Source of the DNA: Dipteris shenzhenensis
Lineage: Eukaryota > Polypodiophyta > Polypodiopsida > Gleicheniales
DNA: 64,000 nt
NCBI GenBank assembly: GCA_047967505.1
Contig: CM106539.1
Reading direction: 5' to 3' (one strand)
A model generated the notes under the pieces. It had not been told where the DNA came from and ran no database searches. It saw only the letters and a list, made by a program, of their open reading frames with translations. This document shows, in pieces, positions 11,480 through 23,299 of the stretch. Each line of letters begins with the position of its first letter. Position 1 is the first letter of the stretch. The translations under genes were made by a program, and so were the position numbers.

Positions 11480-12612
11480 CCTCCCCATCTGTAAGCCCCC
11501 AAATGAGGAGAGCGTGGGGGAGGGAGACCTAGGGCAGAAGATTCCCAGAGAAGAGAGAGAGGGGGGGCTGCCACATGGGCAGAACCTCACAAGAGAAGAA
11601 GGCTGCAACAGATGGCACAAACTACATTGCAGATGGCGGGGCATCCAAGTGATGGAGCGGGCCTGCAAGTGGGCAGATCAAAGTGGCGCAGCAGAGGCAG
11701 GACAGACCAGCACATGGGTCAGCCAGGATAGAGGCTGATTGGGCTACTTTGAGGTAGCCAACCAGGCCTTATATAGGGCTGACCTAGGGGTTGGGCCCTT
11801 GCCTAGATTGGAGGGCCAAAAGCCCTAAAAGTGTGGGCCATAAAGGCCTAGTTTTGTGAGCCCTTAAAGGGCTGGACCAGCATCAGACTGGTCAGCCAAT
11901 ATGAGGCTGGCTAGTCAGCTTTCTCAGCAGGCCTTAGGGCCTATATAAGGAGAGGCTCTTGGCCTCATTTAATATCCAACAGCCAGCAATTCCAGGGCAG
12001 AAAGGAGCAGCAGGAAGCCTACTCTGTGGGCCTATTTACAGGAGGTGAGAGAGTGCAATAGGTGCTGCAGACTTAGCTCTAGGGAGAGGCTGGGGGACCC
12101 TGGCTGTCTTCTAGGGCAGCAAGGTGCTGAGATCATCATACCTTCTGGAGCAGCCATTCACAAGCAAGTTGGAGCAGTGGAATAGGGACCTGTGTGCTGC
12201 AGACAAAAGCTTGGCAAGGGCTGTCCACCTAGGCTAATTCACAGGCAGTAAGGTGGAGAAGAACACACTCGATGGAAAGTCTACTTATGCTCGAGGTGGA
12301 GCACACGAGCTCGAGTCTAGAGATAGCCAGCAGATAGGAGAAGGACCTTGTGGTTAGATCAGAGGACCACACCATTGGTGGGACTCTGGATCTATCTCTT
12401 TTGTATTGTGTCCATAGTTTTGGATGGAAATATATAAGTTTTGGTGTCTTCTATATCTGGATGGTTCATTGTCTATCGATGAGTCTGCACACCTATTTTA
12501 TGCACATTAAGTAAAGAAGTTTGTGATTCCACCCCACACCACACTGTGTGAGCTCTTGGGCATTACTATAAGTCTTCCACTATGCGTACCCTCTGTTGGG
12601 TCATTTCTAACA
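11466..12612 (+). mobile_element. solo LTR with perfect 5-bp target duplication
   Basis: A 1,147-bp element begins TGTTGGAAAGG and ends TTTCTAACA, so the ends are near-inverted (TGTTGGAAA/TGTTAGAAA). It is flanked by ATCAA at 11,461-11,465 and 12,613-12,617. It contains a TATATAAGG box at about 11,942 and a T-rich tail near 12,395-12,460, but no coding domain, primer site or second LTR. This is the product of LTR-LTR recombination of a retrotransposon. The length suggests gypsy, but no internal sequence is left to prove it. Orientation is inferred from the TATA box. Confidence 0.85.
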
Positions 12613-12617
12613 ATCAA

Positions 12618-13420
12618 GTAGTGCGTAGTATTTGTTATACGAGATATGCATATAGATGTTGGAAAATGGGTGCAAGTATAATTCATCAAATAGACTCCAA
12701 ATAAGATGCATGGGATAAATTATGGATTGTGATGTAGTAGACAACATAGAGGTAGAGATACATAAGCCAAATGGTGAAATCCAATATCTTGAGGTCACAG
12801 ATAGTTGGAGCTTGAAGCACATTCGAGAATACATTGCTATCACCTTCGATGATAGTGACTTTTCTTCACACTAAATGGTTAGATAGTAGTGAGGAGGCGA
12901 CTTGAAGCAACACCAATGCTTGACAAATGGAAGCATCCTTCTATCTTGTCCATTCATACTAGTATCAAATAAATTGAAAAGTTTTGGTATTGTTATGTCA
13001 TTTATGAAAGGGTACAATGACAATGAACTTAATAAATTTAGTACTTTTGAAGTTCACAAGCAATGAGTCTTTATTAGTTTGTTGAATCTTCTAAAATCTT
13101 GATTGTTAATAAATTTAGTAGTTTTGAAGTTGATAAGAAATTAGTCTATATTGCTTTCGGAACCTTTTAAAATGTTGATCGTTGATAATTTAGTTGTTTA
13201 GTTCACAAGTAATGAGTATATTATTTTTTTCAATCTGTTAAAATATTGAACGATTTTTGAAAAAGTGTCATGGTAAATTATTCTCATGCTTACAGTATGC
13301 AATCATGGTGATAGATTTCAATATTAGTTCCAAGATTTAATAAAAATGAGCTAATATATTTTATTGCCCAATAATTTAATCCTAAATTGTCACCTTTGAC
13401 TTTTAAAGAGTCAATGGTGC
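12618..13420. other. AT-rich intergenic stretch
   Basis: No coding or RNA gene seen. Between about 13,020 and 13,260 a motif around 'aagttcacaagcaatgag' recurs three times in diverged form, suggesting an old tandem repeat. Confidence 0.45.
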
Positions 13421-13429
13421 TATATAAAG
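13421..13429 (+). promoter_or_regulatory. TATA box upstream of degenerate ORF
   Basis: TATATAAAG lies 99 bases upstream of the ATG at 13,520. A CT- and CA-rich leader follows, as expected for a plant core promoter with a ~65-nt 5' UTR. Confidence 0.5.
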
Positions 13430-13519
13430 GCCCTAGGGCTAAAAATAGCCTTTATTGTACTCATTTCCTACACTCAACCTCTTCAACCCTCAACTCACAC
13501 CAACTTCTACAGACCTGCA

Positions 13520-14587
13520 ATGGCACACCTCATGATGCATACCAAAGTGGACTTGTATGAGATGTCTGATTGTGAGATCAATGTAATAGCGATAGTCCAT
13601 AAGCACATGGATATTTTTAGAGATGTTATTGATTACATCATTGAGAAAGCTAGGCCTTTCATGATTTGGTTAAACATAGATAGAGTAGAATGGTTTTGGT
13701 CAATCTTTTTTAGAGTCACAAAGTTGATCCTGGTTTTAGACATAGGCTACATAGAATTTGTAAACCTTGAGTCCAATTTTCCAAAGAAAAATATCAAAGG
13801 ACAAGAGCATGGATCTCTAGTTGGGGCCTGTAGGACCCAGTTTATATCCTTACCCTTAGCATATTGTAAAATCATCCTAGAAAGGGAGGACATGCCTTCT
13901 TGCAATAGAGCAAGAAGCAAATGTTGAAGAAATATAAATGTGATTGCCGAAGCTAGCCTCACCTTGGAGTGGTCCACAAAAACTTTGGAAAAAGGGAAGC
14001 ACACTGCAGAAGTAGAGTTGGCCGTGGTTCAAGAAGCAGTTGGTACATCCTCCATGGGATAGTCTACCATGGTAGAAGGAGAAGAAGAGGAAGAAAAGGA
14101 AGGAGAGGAAGAAGTGGAGGAGGTTATGATGGAAGAGCTTTAATTGCTGCAAACCCTTTCATATGTTTTGATTAAAAATAGAGAATATTTGTTTTTAATT
14201 GATATTCAATATGTGAAGAAGCTGAGGGAGGATGAAGAATTAGGGGCACTCTCCAATTAGGAGAGTAATATTGACCTGGGCTTTCCAAAGGAGGGGCTTG
14301 TTGATAGATGCACGGATTTGGTGACCGCCAACACATTGGAACATCCGATCTTAAGTGTATGGGAGGAAATGCATGACTCAGCTCATGCAAGATTCATAGA
14401 CATGGAGTTCCATGAGGTCTAGGCAGAGAATAAGAACAAACATTCAAGGATTGTGAGTAGTGCCATGACATTGTCATCATCAGTCACCCCTATGAAGATT
14501 GACAAGAGCAAAAGCTCCATCAATATTTGTGTAGAGGTTACGATGAAAGACAAATTGTAAGTTGATGACATTGTCAAATATTTATGA
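13520..14587 (+). pseudogene. degenerate ~355-codon reading frame of unknown family
   Basis: From the ATG at 13,520 a single frame runs to 14,587 with no frameshift. It is cut by stop codons at 13,925, 14,060, 14,141, 14,258, 14,420 and 14,558, and ends at 14,585. The first 135 residues have hydrophobic stretches (FMIWLNIDRVEWFW). A highly acidic run (EGEEEEEKEGEEEVEE) follows at about residues 187-202, then a charged region. I do not recognise a domain; a retroelement or other transposon ORF is the likeliest origin. The D2 copy has the same stops plus a 1-base deletion near 47,658. Long frame conservation with only point stops suggests decay by base substitution. Confidence 0.6.
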
Positions 14588-15619
14588 TGCGATGTTTTTA
14601 ATTCAAATATTTTCAAAAAAGCTTACTGATCAGATTATTACAACTTTCAGGCTATTATTGAAGTAGATGATTATGCATTGCGACATGCAGTTTAAGGTGG
14701 TAGCATAGGTGTAGACTCTACACTTGGACATTACATGGATGATGGGGATGTTCAAGCATCAAGGTCTTGTTTGTATGAATTCCTTGTACTCACCTCATGA
14801 AAAGGAGGAGCTAATCAAATGCAGGGCACTATGACCTTACCTCCATCAATCCATAAGTGCATTTTGGTTAGGCGAGATCTTGCACTTGCAACTTTTGGGG
14901 AAAGATTGGCAGGAAGACTTTTTGTGGTTGCATGTTGCTATGGGGGCTTTGACAAGTGCTAATGATTTAAAAAAAGTTGTGGACACTTTCACACAACCAA
15001 TTGTCTTGGCACCAAACGGAGAGCTGCAATCTTGGACAAAGCAGAGGATGCAAAGCAAGTAAATATCTTGTAGAGAAAATCATGAGATCATGTTGTGATG
15101 ACTTCAGGTTACCAAAAACATTGTGAATACAAATGGAGATACAATATATACTTTTTTTTCCATGGTGGTGTTAATTTGAAATGACATTAAATTTTATTTT
15201 GATAGAGTCATCTTTACTTTTTGTGCAAACAATTTTGATGCACAATGTGTTTCAATATTTTGTATATAAGAAATTCAAAGTTTTTACTAAAAAATGCCAA
15301 TATAGGCTAACATTATTGAGTACACACTATGCTTTCCCAAAACATACCATTCATTTGGCCACTAAATAAATTGTCTACGCTTTGTGGTATGATTAATAAT
15401 ATGAAAGAGAGTGGTGAAATGCCATGCTTGAGGTGATAAATTAACTTGATGATAAGTGCACATTCCAAGTGGAACCTATTAACAACATAAATGGCATTCT
15501 AAATCATCATCTCATTGATAATGTGGGAGGCTACATTAACTCAATCTAGAGTTTCCAATTACAATTCTGAAAGTCTACCATCCATCAATGAGGATTGTGT
15601 ACACTAATAAGGCATTTTT
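14588..15619. other. stretch between degenerate ORF and copia LTR
   Basis: Non-coding as far as I can see. A 60-codon plus-strand frame at 14,880-15,062 (LLGKDWQEDFLWLHVAMGAL) reads like a protein fragment and may be a further piece of the degenerate gene, but I cannot assign it. The rest is AT-rich. Confidence 0.4.
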
Positions 15620-15977
15620 TGTGAAGAGAGTGGGAGAGAAGTAAGGAGTCTCACTTGCAGCTTTCTCACATACACAATGGGGGAATACACACAAAGGAGG
15701 AGGCTGAAATCAGTTTTCCTCTTCTTAGTTGTGAAAGCCAAAAGAACTCTCTCGAAGTACAAAAGGAATAGGTGAACCCTATTTGTGGGTCTCAAACCAA
15801 ACTCAGCTAACCTAGGTGGCATACTAACTGAGCCACTAACTAGAGTACATAAAGATAGCTGTCATCCAACTATTATTCATGGGCAGTGTACCAACTGCAT
15901 CTGCAGCTAACAAGCCGGTGACATAAATGCACAACGGTCACCCTGGCATATCACAAGTGGAGCTCGATATCTCAACA
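15620..15977 (-). repeat. 3' LTR of copia family V
   Basis: On the minus strand it starts TGTTGAGATATCGAGC directly after the polypurine tract GAGGGGGAG. It ends CTCTTCACA, for 358 bp. The upstream LTR at 19,046-19,232 does not match it. Confidence 0.75.
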
Positions 15978-18745
15978 CTCCCCCTCGAGCTCAATCCCAA
16001 TTCTTGCACACCAAGCACATCTCTGAACTTGCGTAGCTTCTCTGCACCCAATGCCTTCGTGAATATGTCAGCTACTTGATCCTTTGTGCTGACATAAACT
16101 AGATCAATAAAACCTACTAGAACCTTCTCCCACACATAGTGATAATGCATCTCAATGTGCTTTGTTCTAGCATGATAGACTGGGTTATTTGCCAAGTGTA
16201 TACCGCTCACATTGTCACAATAAATGACAACTGGCCCATCTATAGACTAATGCATATCATAAAGTAGCTTACGCAACCAAGCTACCTCACATGCATCCAT
16301 TGCTGCACCCCTGTACTCAGCCTCTATGCTCGACAAGGCAACTGTAGGCTATTTCTTGCTGCTCCAAGTGACTGTAACACTCCCAAAAGAGAACACATAT
16401 CCACTGGTAGATCGTCTATCAGAAATACTACGAGCCCAATCAGCATCAGAGTATCCATGCAATTGTATCTGAACCCCAGTCTCATAAAATAGTCCATACT
16501 GCAATGTGGACTTCACATACCTCAGTATGCGTCTAGCCGCATCCAAATGCGATTTCCTTGGAGCGTGCATAAACTGACTTACCAACCCAACAGCATAGCT
16601 CAAATCTGGCCTGGTAATAGTCATATAAATCAAACTTCCTACTATGCATTTGTACATAGTAGGGTCTTCCAGAAGCTCACCTACATCTGCGCTCAACTTC
16701 ACATTCTGCTCCAAAGGAACTGAAATAGGTTTACAACCTGTTATCCCATATTTGGATAGCATGTCCAATCCATACTGCCTCTGCAAGAGCCATATCCCAC
16801 TTGTGGATCTAATGACCTCAATGCCCAAGAAGTAATGTAGCTCTCCCAAATCCTTCATCTCAAACTTCTACTTCAATAGCATTTTCATATGAAGGATATC
16901 TTCATCACTATCACCTGTGATGATCAAATCATCAACATAAATGACAAGCAGCATAATACCTTTCTCTGTTTTTCTCACATAAAGTGGGAAATCTGCCTTG
17001 GAAATCTGAAAGCCAATATGACAAGATACTGTCCTATCTTGTTAGACCATGCTCTGGGTGCTTGCTTCAAGCCATACAAGGCTTTCTTCAACCTGCAAAC
17101 AAACTCAGGATGAATAGCATGAACATAACCTAGTGGTTGCTCCATATAGACCTCTTCTTGCAAATCACCATGCAAGAAAGCATTCTTTACATCCATCTGA
17201 TGTAAAGACCATCCCTTTGATGCAGCCATAGCAATGACTGCTCTTACGGTTGCCATCCTTGCAACTGGACTGAATGTTTCTTCATAATCAATGCCATATG
17301 GCTGTGCATACCCCTTGACAACTAATCTTGCCTTGTATCTGTTCACAGACCATCTGCATTGTGCTTCACCTTATAAACCCACTTGCAGCCAATTGCATTC
17401 TTGTCTTTAGGCAAAGGCACCAATTCCCATGTAGCATTTGCTTCCAAGGCATCCATTTCTTCATCCATAGCTTTCTTTCCCATGGCTTACTTAAAAGAAG
17501 TGGGTTCTGGTTCATGTATCACTTTGACCTTATAGGCATAGTGAATGGCTATAAATCCATCATATTTCAGCCTATCCACATGATTCTTAACTCTGGTAGA
17601 CCTACACAAAATAGGATCACTACCAGGTGCTCTCAAAACATCCTTGTCTTCCTTACTCCAGGTGTAACAATAGAAGGAATATCCAACTCATCATCAAGGC
17701 TCTGTTCAGAGCCACTGGATTCACCGTCCACATAAGAGTGACATGCATTCACACCAACCATGGCCTGATCTGCTTCCTCTTTTTCTTTTCGTAATACTTG
17801 CATACCACTATCTGCATTGCTTTGAGGAGATCCTCCTTATCTCAATCTACTTGTCCATGGTGAAGTATGTGAACCACTGCTAGAGGACACTACAAGTCCA
17901 CTAATATTTTGTAATTGCTGCTGTGAATTCTGTGCAGCATTACCATTTTGTGCATCTACATCGTCAATCACATTTATTGGTTTATACCAGCTGCTCATCT
18001 CATAAAAGACAACATCTCTGCTCACTATAAAAGGGTTATAGCATCTATACCCTTTCTACTACAGAGAATAACCAATAAAGATGAACTTCTTAGCTTTTGG
18101 ATCCAACTTGGATCTCAACTCATCTGACACATGCACATAGGCAATGCAACCAAAAACTTTCAAATGAGAAATATCTAGTTTCCTACAAGTATACCTCTCC
18201 TTTGGCCATGTATTGCTGCAGTGGGAGTCCTGTTCATTATGTAGACTACTGTAGCAACTGCTTCAGCCCAATAATAATCTGGTAGGTCTTTTTCATTGAG
18301 CATGGCACGAGATACCTCTCCAGTATGCTTATTTTTCCTTTCTACAAGTCCATTTTGATATGGGGTATGACTGCATGAATATTGCTGCTTTATGCCATGC
18401 TCCTATAGGAAAACTCATTTGAGAGATACTCTCCCCCTCCATTTGACCTTAGGCATTTTATTTGCAAGCCTATTTCTTTTTCAACCATAGCTTTAAAATC
18501 TTTGAAATGCCCAAACACTTCACTTTTCTTTTTCATAAAATACACCCAAACTTTTCTGCTATAGTCATCAATAAAAGTGACAAATAATGACAACCTCCAA
18601 TAGATGCAGCTTTAGTAGTCCACACATCAGAGTGGATTAATTCCAATGGCCTCTTACTCTCTTGAACATGTCTAGGAAAAGGTTTCCTTGCCTGTTTTCC
18701 AAATTGACAGGCTTTCTCTCTTGGAAGCAGTGACTTAGGGAGAAC
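15978..18745 (-). pseudogene. pol: copia family V pol: integrase, RT and RNase H, decayed
   Basis: Reading leftwards, the first part is an integrase from about 18,745 ([50 protein letters not shown], where the canonical aspartate is asparagine). A linker follows. RT starts near 17,346 ([30 protein letters not shown]) with VIYVDDLIITG at about 16,920-16,955. RNase H (16,858-15,938) has GYSDADWA, the EAEYRGAA region and YVSTKDQVADIFTKAL. The integrase-RT-RNase H order is that of Ty1/copia. Frames are broken by stops and shifts, and gag, protease and the start of integrase are missing. The product would reverse-transcribe and insert the element; it is inactive here. Confidence 0.85.
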
Positions 18746-19045
18746 AGACAAAGATTCTCTTTCTCACTAGGATCTCTTTCTCTCTCTCAAAGCAAAAAAC
18801 TAAAGTGAATGGGCTCAACTAACAATCAATCTAGAAGAATCTCTCAATGAACAAAATAAGAACTCACAAATCTCTCTCTCTCAATCTTTAGATCTCTCAC
18901 AAAAGGAACAAATGGAGATCTTCAACTCTCAAGGACAATTTTATTTTAGTGGAAGAGAACTCTCATGAAGAACACTCAAGACTCTTGATCTCTCAATCTC
19001 TCATGAGAATTGCACCTTGATGGAAGGTGCAACGCTTTGATACCA
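18746..19045 (-). other. leader of copia family W joined to V pol
   Basis: Between the primer site and the integrase there is only ~300 bp of CT/GA-rich leader, with no gag or protease. The join to integrase sequence is near 18,740. This fits a deletion or recombination between two copia families. Confidence 0.6.
19034..19045 (-). other. primer binding site, copia family W
   Basis: On the minus strand TGGTATCAAAGC follows the LTR terminus directly. It is one base from the initiator-tRNA-Met primer site TGGTATCAGAGC. Confidence 0.75.
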
Positions 19046-19232
19046 TGAACACATAGGAGATGGAGAGGAGATGAGGAGAGAGGGCATAGCTAGAGAGCAC
19101 ACCACAAATGATGAAGTGTACACTAGTATTAGTTGAAAAGAATGAATACTATACAAATCCTTTTAGGGTTAGGGTTTCCAACCCTTGTGCCTTTTAGCAC
19201 TCTTTTGTGTTAGTGCTATGCACATATCAACA
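19046..19232 (-). repeat. 5' LTR of copia family W
   Basis: A 187-bp LTR on the minus strand from TGTTGATATGTGC to TATGTGTTCA, followed by the primer site. It contains two plant-telomere-like units (plus strand TTTTAGGGTTAGGG) that are part of the LTR. It is unrelated to the 358-bp LTR at the other end of this element. Confidence 0.7.
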
Positions 19233-19439
19233 CATGATATTGAGATGATTCCTCAACATCTTGTACGATCAATTATCTCCTAAACATTTCCAAATGTTTT
19301 AAAGGACAATTATAAAGGATTGTTGAAATGGGTAAGTTCAAGCACATGATTGTGCAAGAGTTGTCTATGAATCTAGGGGAGAGTAGCTATGGGTTGTGCA
19401 CTCTTGTATTATGGTTCTAACGACTAAAATGTTAGCACC

Positions 19440-22400
19440 CCCTAATGATGTGGTTTGCCGTTAAAAAACACGCTCCTAGGTGTGTTATCCGAACAAGTAC
19501 TTATTATCAAATGGGCACACCACATTTCATGCAACTCAATACCACCTAGGTTGTGGCTCATGCAGAGTATTGTGCCAATCGGATATGCTTTGCATGGTCG
19601 ATCACGCATTATACACCATTTTTCTCCTAGTGTTATGCACCACCATCAAAAAATGCACTCCCATGTGTGTTATCCTAACAAGTACTTATGGGATGGGCGT
19701 GCCATAGTGCCACTTTGCATGCAGCTCAATACCACCTGGTTTGATTAGCCCGATCAAAGTATTGTGCCCATCGGATATGATTTGCATGGTCAACCAAGCA
19801 TTAAACTCTATTTTTGCCTTAGTGTCATGCACAAGCATCAAAAAACATTGTCCTAGGTGTGTTATTCCAACAAGTACTTATTGTATTGGTGTGCCACATT
19901 TCATACAACTCAATAACACCTAGTTTGAGGTGCATCCAAAGTATTGTGCCCATCGGATATGCTTTTCATGGTCGATCACACAATATGCACCGGTTTTCCC
20001 CTAGTGTTATGCACAACTGTAAAAAAGCACGCTTGCATGGGTGTTATGCGAGAAAATACTTATGGGATGGGCATGCCACTTTGCATGCAAGTAAATACCA
20101 CCTAGGTTGAGGTGCGTACAAAGTATTGTGCCCATCAAATAGGATTTGTATTTTCGATCAAAAAAACCGTTTTTATTCGGTGTGATACACTTCCATAAAA
20201 AAACATGCTCCTAAGTGTGTTATCCGAACAAGTACTTATTGGATGGGCATGCCACTTTGGAAACAAGTCAATACCATCTATATTGAGATGTGTACAAAGT
20301 ATTGCATCATCGGATATGATTTGCATGCTCAATCACTCATTATACACCATTTTCCTCCTAGTGTTATGCACAACTGTAAAAAAAAGCGCTCCCAGGTGTG
20401 TTATCCGAACAAGTACTTATGAGATGGGCGTTCCACTTTGCACGCAGTTAAATACCACATGGATAGATTCCCATGCAAAGTATTAATCCCATTGGATATG
20501 ATTTGAATGGTCGACCAAGCATTAAACTCCGCTTTTGCCTTAGTGTCATGCACAAGCCTAAAAAAACATTGTCCTAGGTGTGTTATTCCAACAAGTACTT
20601 ATCGGATTGGCACGCCACATTTCATGCAACTCAATACCACCTAGGTTAAGGTGTGTGCAAAGTGTTGTGCCCCCATCAGATATGCTTTGCATGGTCAATC
20701 ACACATTATACACCGTTTTTCTCCTAGTGTTATGTGCACAACCGTCAAAAAACACGCTCCCAGGTGTGTTATCTAAACAAGTACTTATGGGATGGGTGCG
20801 CCACTTTGCATGCAAGTAAATACCACCTAGGTTGAGGTGCGTTCAAAGTATTATGCCCATCCAATATTCTTTGCATGGTTGATTCTTGCTATAAACATTG
20901 TTTTCGCCTCATTGTGATGCACATCCGTCAAAAAACATGCTCCTAGTTGTGTTTACAAAACAAGTACTTATCGGATGGGCATGCCACTTTGCACAATTAA
21001 TAACATCTAGGTTAATATGCATGAAAAATATTGTGTCCATCGGATATGTTTTTCATGCTTGATCACGCATTATACACAGTTTTCCTCCTAGTATTATGCA
21101 CCACTGTCAAAAAATGTGCTCCCAGGTGTGTTATCCGAGCAAGTACTTATGGGATCGGCGTGCCACTTTGCATGAATGTCAATACCATTTGGATAGATTC
21201 TATGCAAAGTATGGATCCCATCATATATGATTTGCATTGTTGACCAAGCATTAAACTCTCTATTTTTGCCTTAGTGTCATGCACAAACATAAAAAAAGAT
21301 TGTCCTAGGTGTCTTATTCCAACAAGTACTTATCGGATTAGTGTGCCACATTTCATACAACTCAATACCACCTAGGTTGAGATGTGTGCAAAGTATTGTG
21401 CCCATCGGATCTGCTTTGCATGGTCGATCACGCATTATGCACCGTTTTCCTGCTAGTGTTATACACAACCGTAAAAAAATGCACTCCCATGTGTGTTATG
21501 CGCACAAGTACTTATGGGATGGGTGCACCACTTTGGATGCAAGTAAATACCACCTAGTTTGAGGTGTGTGCAAAGTATTGTGCCCATCGGATAGGCTTTG
21601 CATTGTCGATCAAGCATTAAACACCATTTTTACCTCAATGTGATGCACATCCGTAAAAAAACACACTCCTAATTGTGTTATCCGAACATGTACTTATTGG
21701 ATGGGCACACCACATTGCATGCATCTCAATACCACCTAGTTTGAGGTGTTTTCAGAGTAGTGTTTCCATCGGATATGCTATGCATGGTCAATCACGCATT
21801 CTACACTGTTTTTCCCCTAGTGTCATGCACAACCGTAAAAAAATATGCTCCCAGGTGTATTATCTGAAAACGGTGCACCACTTTGCATGCAAGTAAATAC
21901 CACCTAGTTTGAGGTGCGTGCAAAGTATTGTGCCCATCCGATATGCTTTGCATGGTCGATTCTCACATTAAACACCGTTTTTGCCTTAGTGTGATGCACA
22001 TCTGTCAGAAAACATGCTCCTAGGTGTATTATCCGAACAAGTACTTATCGAATGGGCGCACCACTTTGTGTGAAAGTCAATAATATCTAGGTTGAGACAC
22101 ATGAGAAGTAACGTGTCCATCAGATATCATTTGCATGCTCGATCACGCATTATACACAATTTTCCTCCTAGTGTTATGCACCACCGTCAAAAAAGCGCTC
22201 CCAAGTATGTTATCGAAACAAGTAATTATGGGATGGGGATGCCACTTTGCATGCATGGAAATACCACTTTTATAGAGGCCTGTGCAAAGTATTGAGCCCA
22301 TCAAATATGATTTGAATGGCTGACCAAGCATTAAACTCCGTTTTTGCCTTAGTGTCATGCACAAGCAAAAACATTGTCCTAGGTGTGTTATTCCAACAAG

Positions 22401-22810
22401 TACTTATCGGATTGGCACGCCACATTGCATGCAACCCAATAAAACCTATGTTGAGGTGTGTGCAAAGTATTGTGCCCATCAGATATGCTATGCATGGTCG
22501 ATCACACATTATACACCGTTTTTCCCCTAGTGTTATGCACAATCGTCAAAAAATGCGCTCCTAGGTGTGTTATCTGAACAAGTACTTATGAGATGGGTGT
22601 GCCACTTTGCATGCAAGTAAATACCACCTAGGTTGTGGCACGTGCAGAGTATTGTGCCCATCCAATGTGCTTTGCATGGTCGATTCTTGCATTAAATACC
22701 GTTTTTGCCTCAGTGTGATGCATATCCGTAAAAGAACACGCTCCTAGGTGTGTTATCCGAACACGTACTTATTGGATGGGTACACCACATTGCATGCAAC
22801 TAAATACTAA
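19440..22810. repeat. ~182-bp satellite array, about 18 monomers, copy 1
   Basis: Head-to-tail monomers share 'cctaggtgtgttatcc', ACAAGTACTTAT, GGATGGGC, 'aataccacctaggttgag', 'gtattgtgcccatcgg' and 'gcatggtcgatcacgcat'. Distances between successive AAGTACTT sites are about 176-192 bp. A monomer subtype marked by 'ccaagcattaaactc' and TTCCAACAAGTACTT recurs near 19,797, 20,519, 21,249 and 22,329, that is every 4, 4 and 6 monomers. The array is non-coding; short frames over it are by-products of the repeat. Confidence 0.9.
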
Positions 22811-22989
22811 ATTATTTATACTATATTTTATAATTCTAAACCGTAAAATCACTAATTTAAATTAGAGATTACTAGACTTGTAGATGGTCGTTATATCGTG
22901 ACACTGAGACAATTTCCTACATCGAAGTTTTATAAATCTCGAGTGTTTTTTCCCACACCGACCTTTAAAGATAGTTTTTCCCAATAGTT

Positions 22990-23278
22990 TGTTGGGATAT
23001 CTCAAGGTGTATGCCTCAGGCACACCTTATGTTTCTATGTGTGAGTGCTAGAGGCACAGTTAGGTGCCCACAAGCACAGTTAGGTGGTGGAAGAGCCACA
23101 TAGGATGATTGAGAGAATCTAGGAGCAGATTGAGGAGATGATTGTGGAGCTCTGAGGTCATCAGTGATGTCAGTGAGCTTGTATGAGGTGCCTACTTAAG
23201 GGCCTCACTCTTCTTCATTCCATAAGCAAGTATTCTGAGTTTGTGTCCACTCTTTGCTTTCCTTTTAGCTTTCCAACA
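22990..23278 (+). repeat. probable LTR (copia X-related), no target duplication
   Basis: It starts TGTTGGGATATC and ends CTTTCCAACA, 289 bp with inverted ends. Internal phrases (GTTAGGTGGTGGAAG, GATTGAGAGAATCTAG, CCTACTTAAGG) resemble the X LTRs. Flanking pentamers TAGTT and AAAGC do not match, and no primer site follows, so it is a solo or rearranged LTR. Confidence 0.55.
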
Positions 23279-23299
23279 AAAGCTGGCCAAGGTTGATAG

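Larger units (their letters stand above)
3831..22870. repeat. direct repeat block D, copy 1 (19,040 bp)
   Basis: It matches 37,058-56,091 in the same orientation. The offset is 33,227 at the left and 33,221 at the right, changing only at microsatellites and small indels. Outside those I noticed about a dozen single-base differences. Left flanks (CATATGCAAT versus CACCACTGGAG) and right flanks (ACTAGACTTG versus CTATTAGCTA) differ completely, so both boundaries are sharp. I see no terminal inverted repeats, target duplication or Helitron CTRR end, so it is not an obvious transposon. Confidence 0.92.

Noticed and set aside
13747-14390. Minus-strand frames over the degenerate ORF
   Set aside because: They are antisense to the better-supported plus-strand frame, which has a TATA box and no frameshifts.
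19160-19180. Interstitial telomere (TTTAGGG units)
   Set aside because: Only two units, and they lie inside the W-family LTR, so they are chance or LTR sequence.
19440-22810. CRISPR array or coding repeats in the satellite
   Set aside because: Monomers are contiguous and similar along their full length with no unique spacers. The short frames change family from monomer to monomer.
3831-22870. Block D as one giant DNA transposon or Helitron
   Set aside because: No terminal inverted repeats, no target duplication, no TC/CTRR ends, and no transposase inside other than decayed retroelement pieces.
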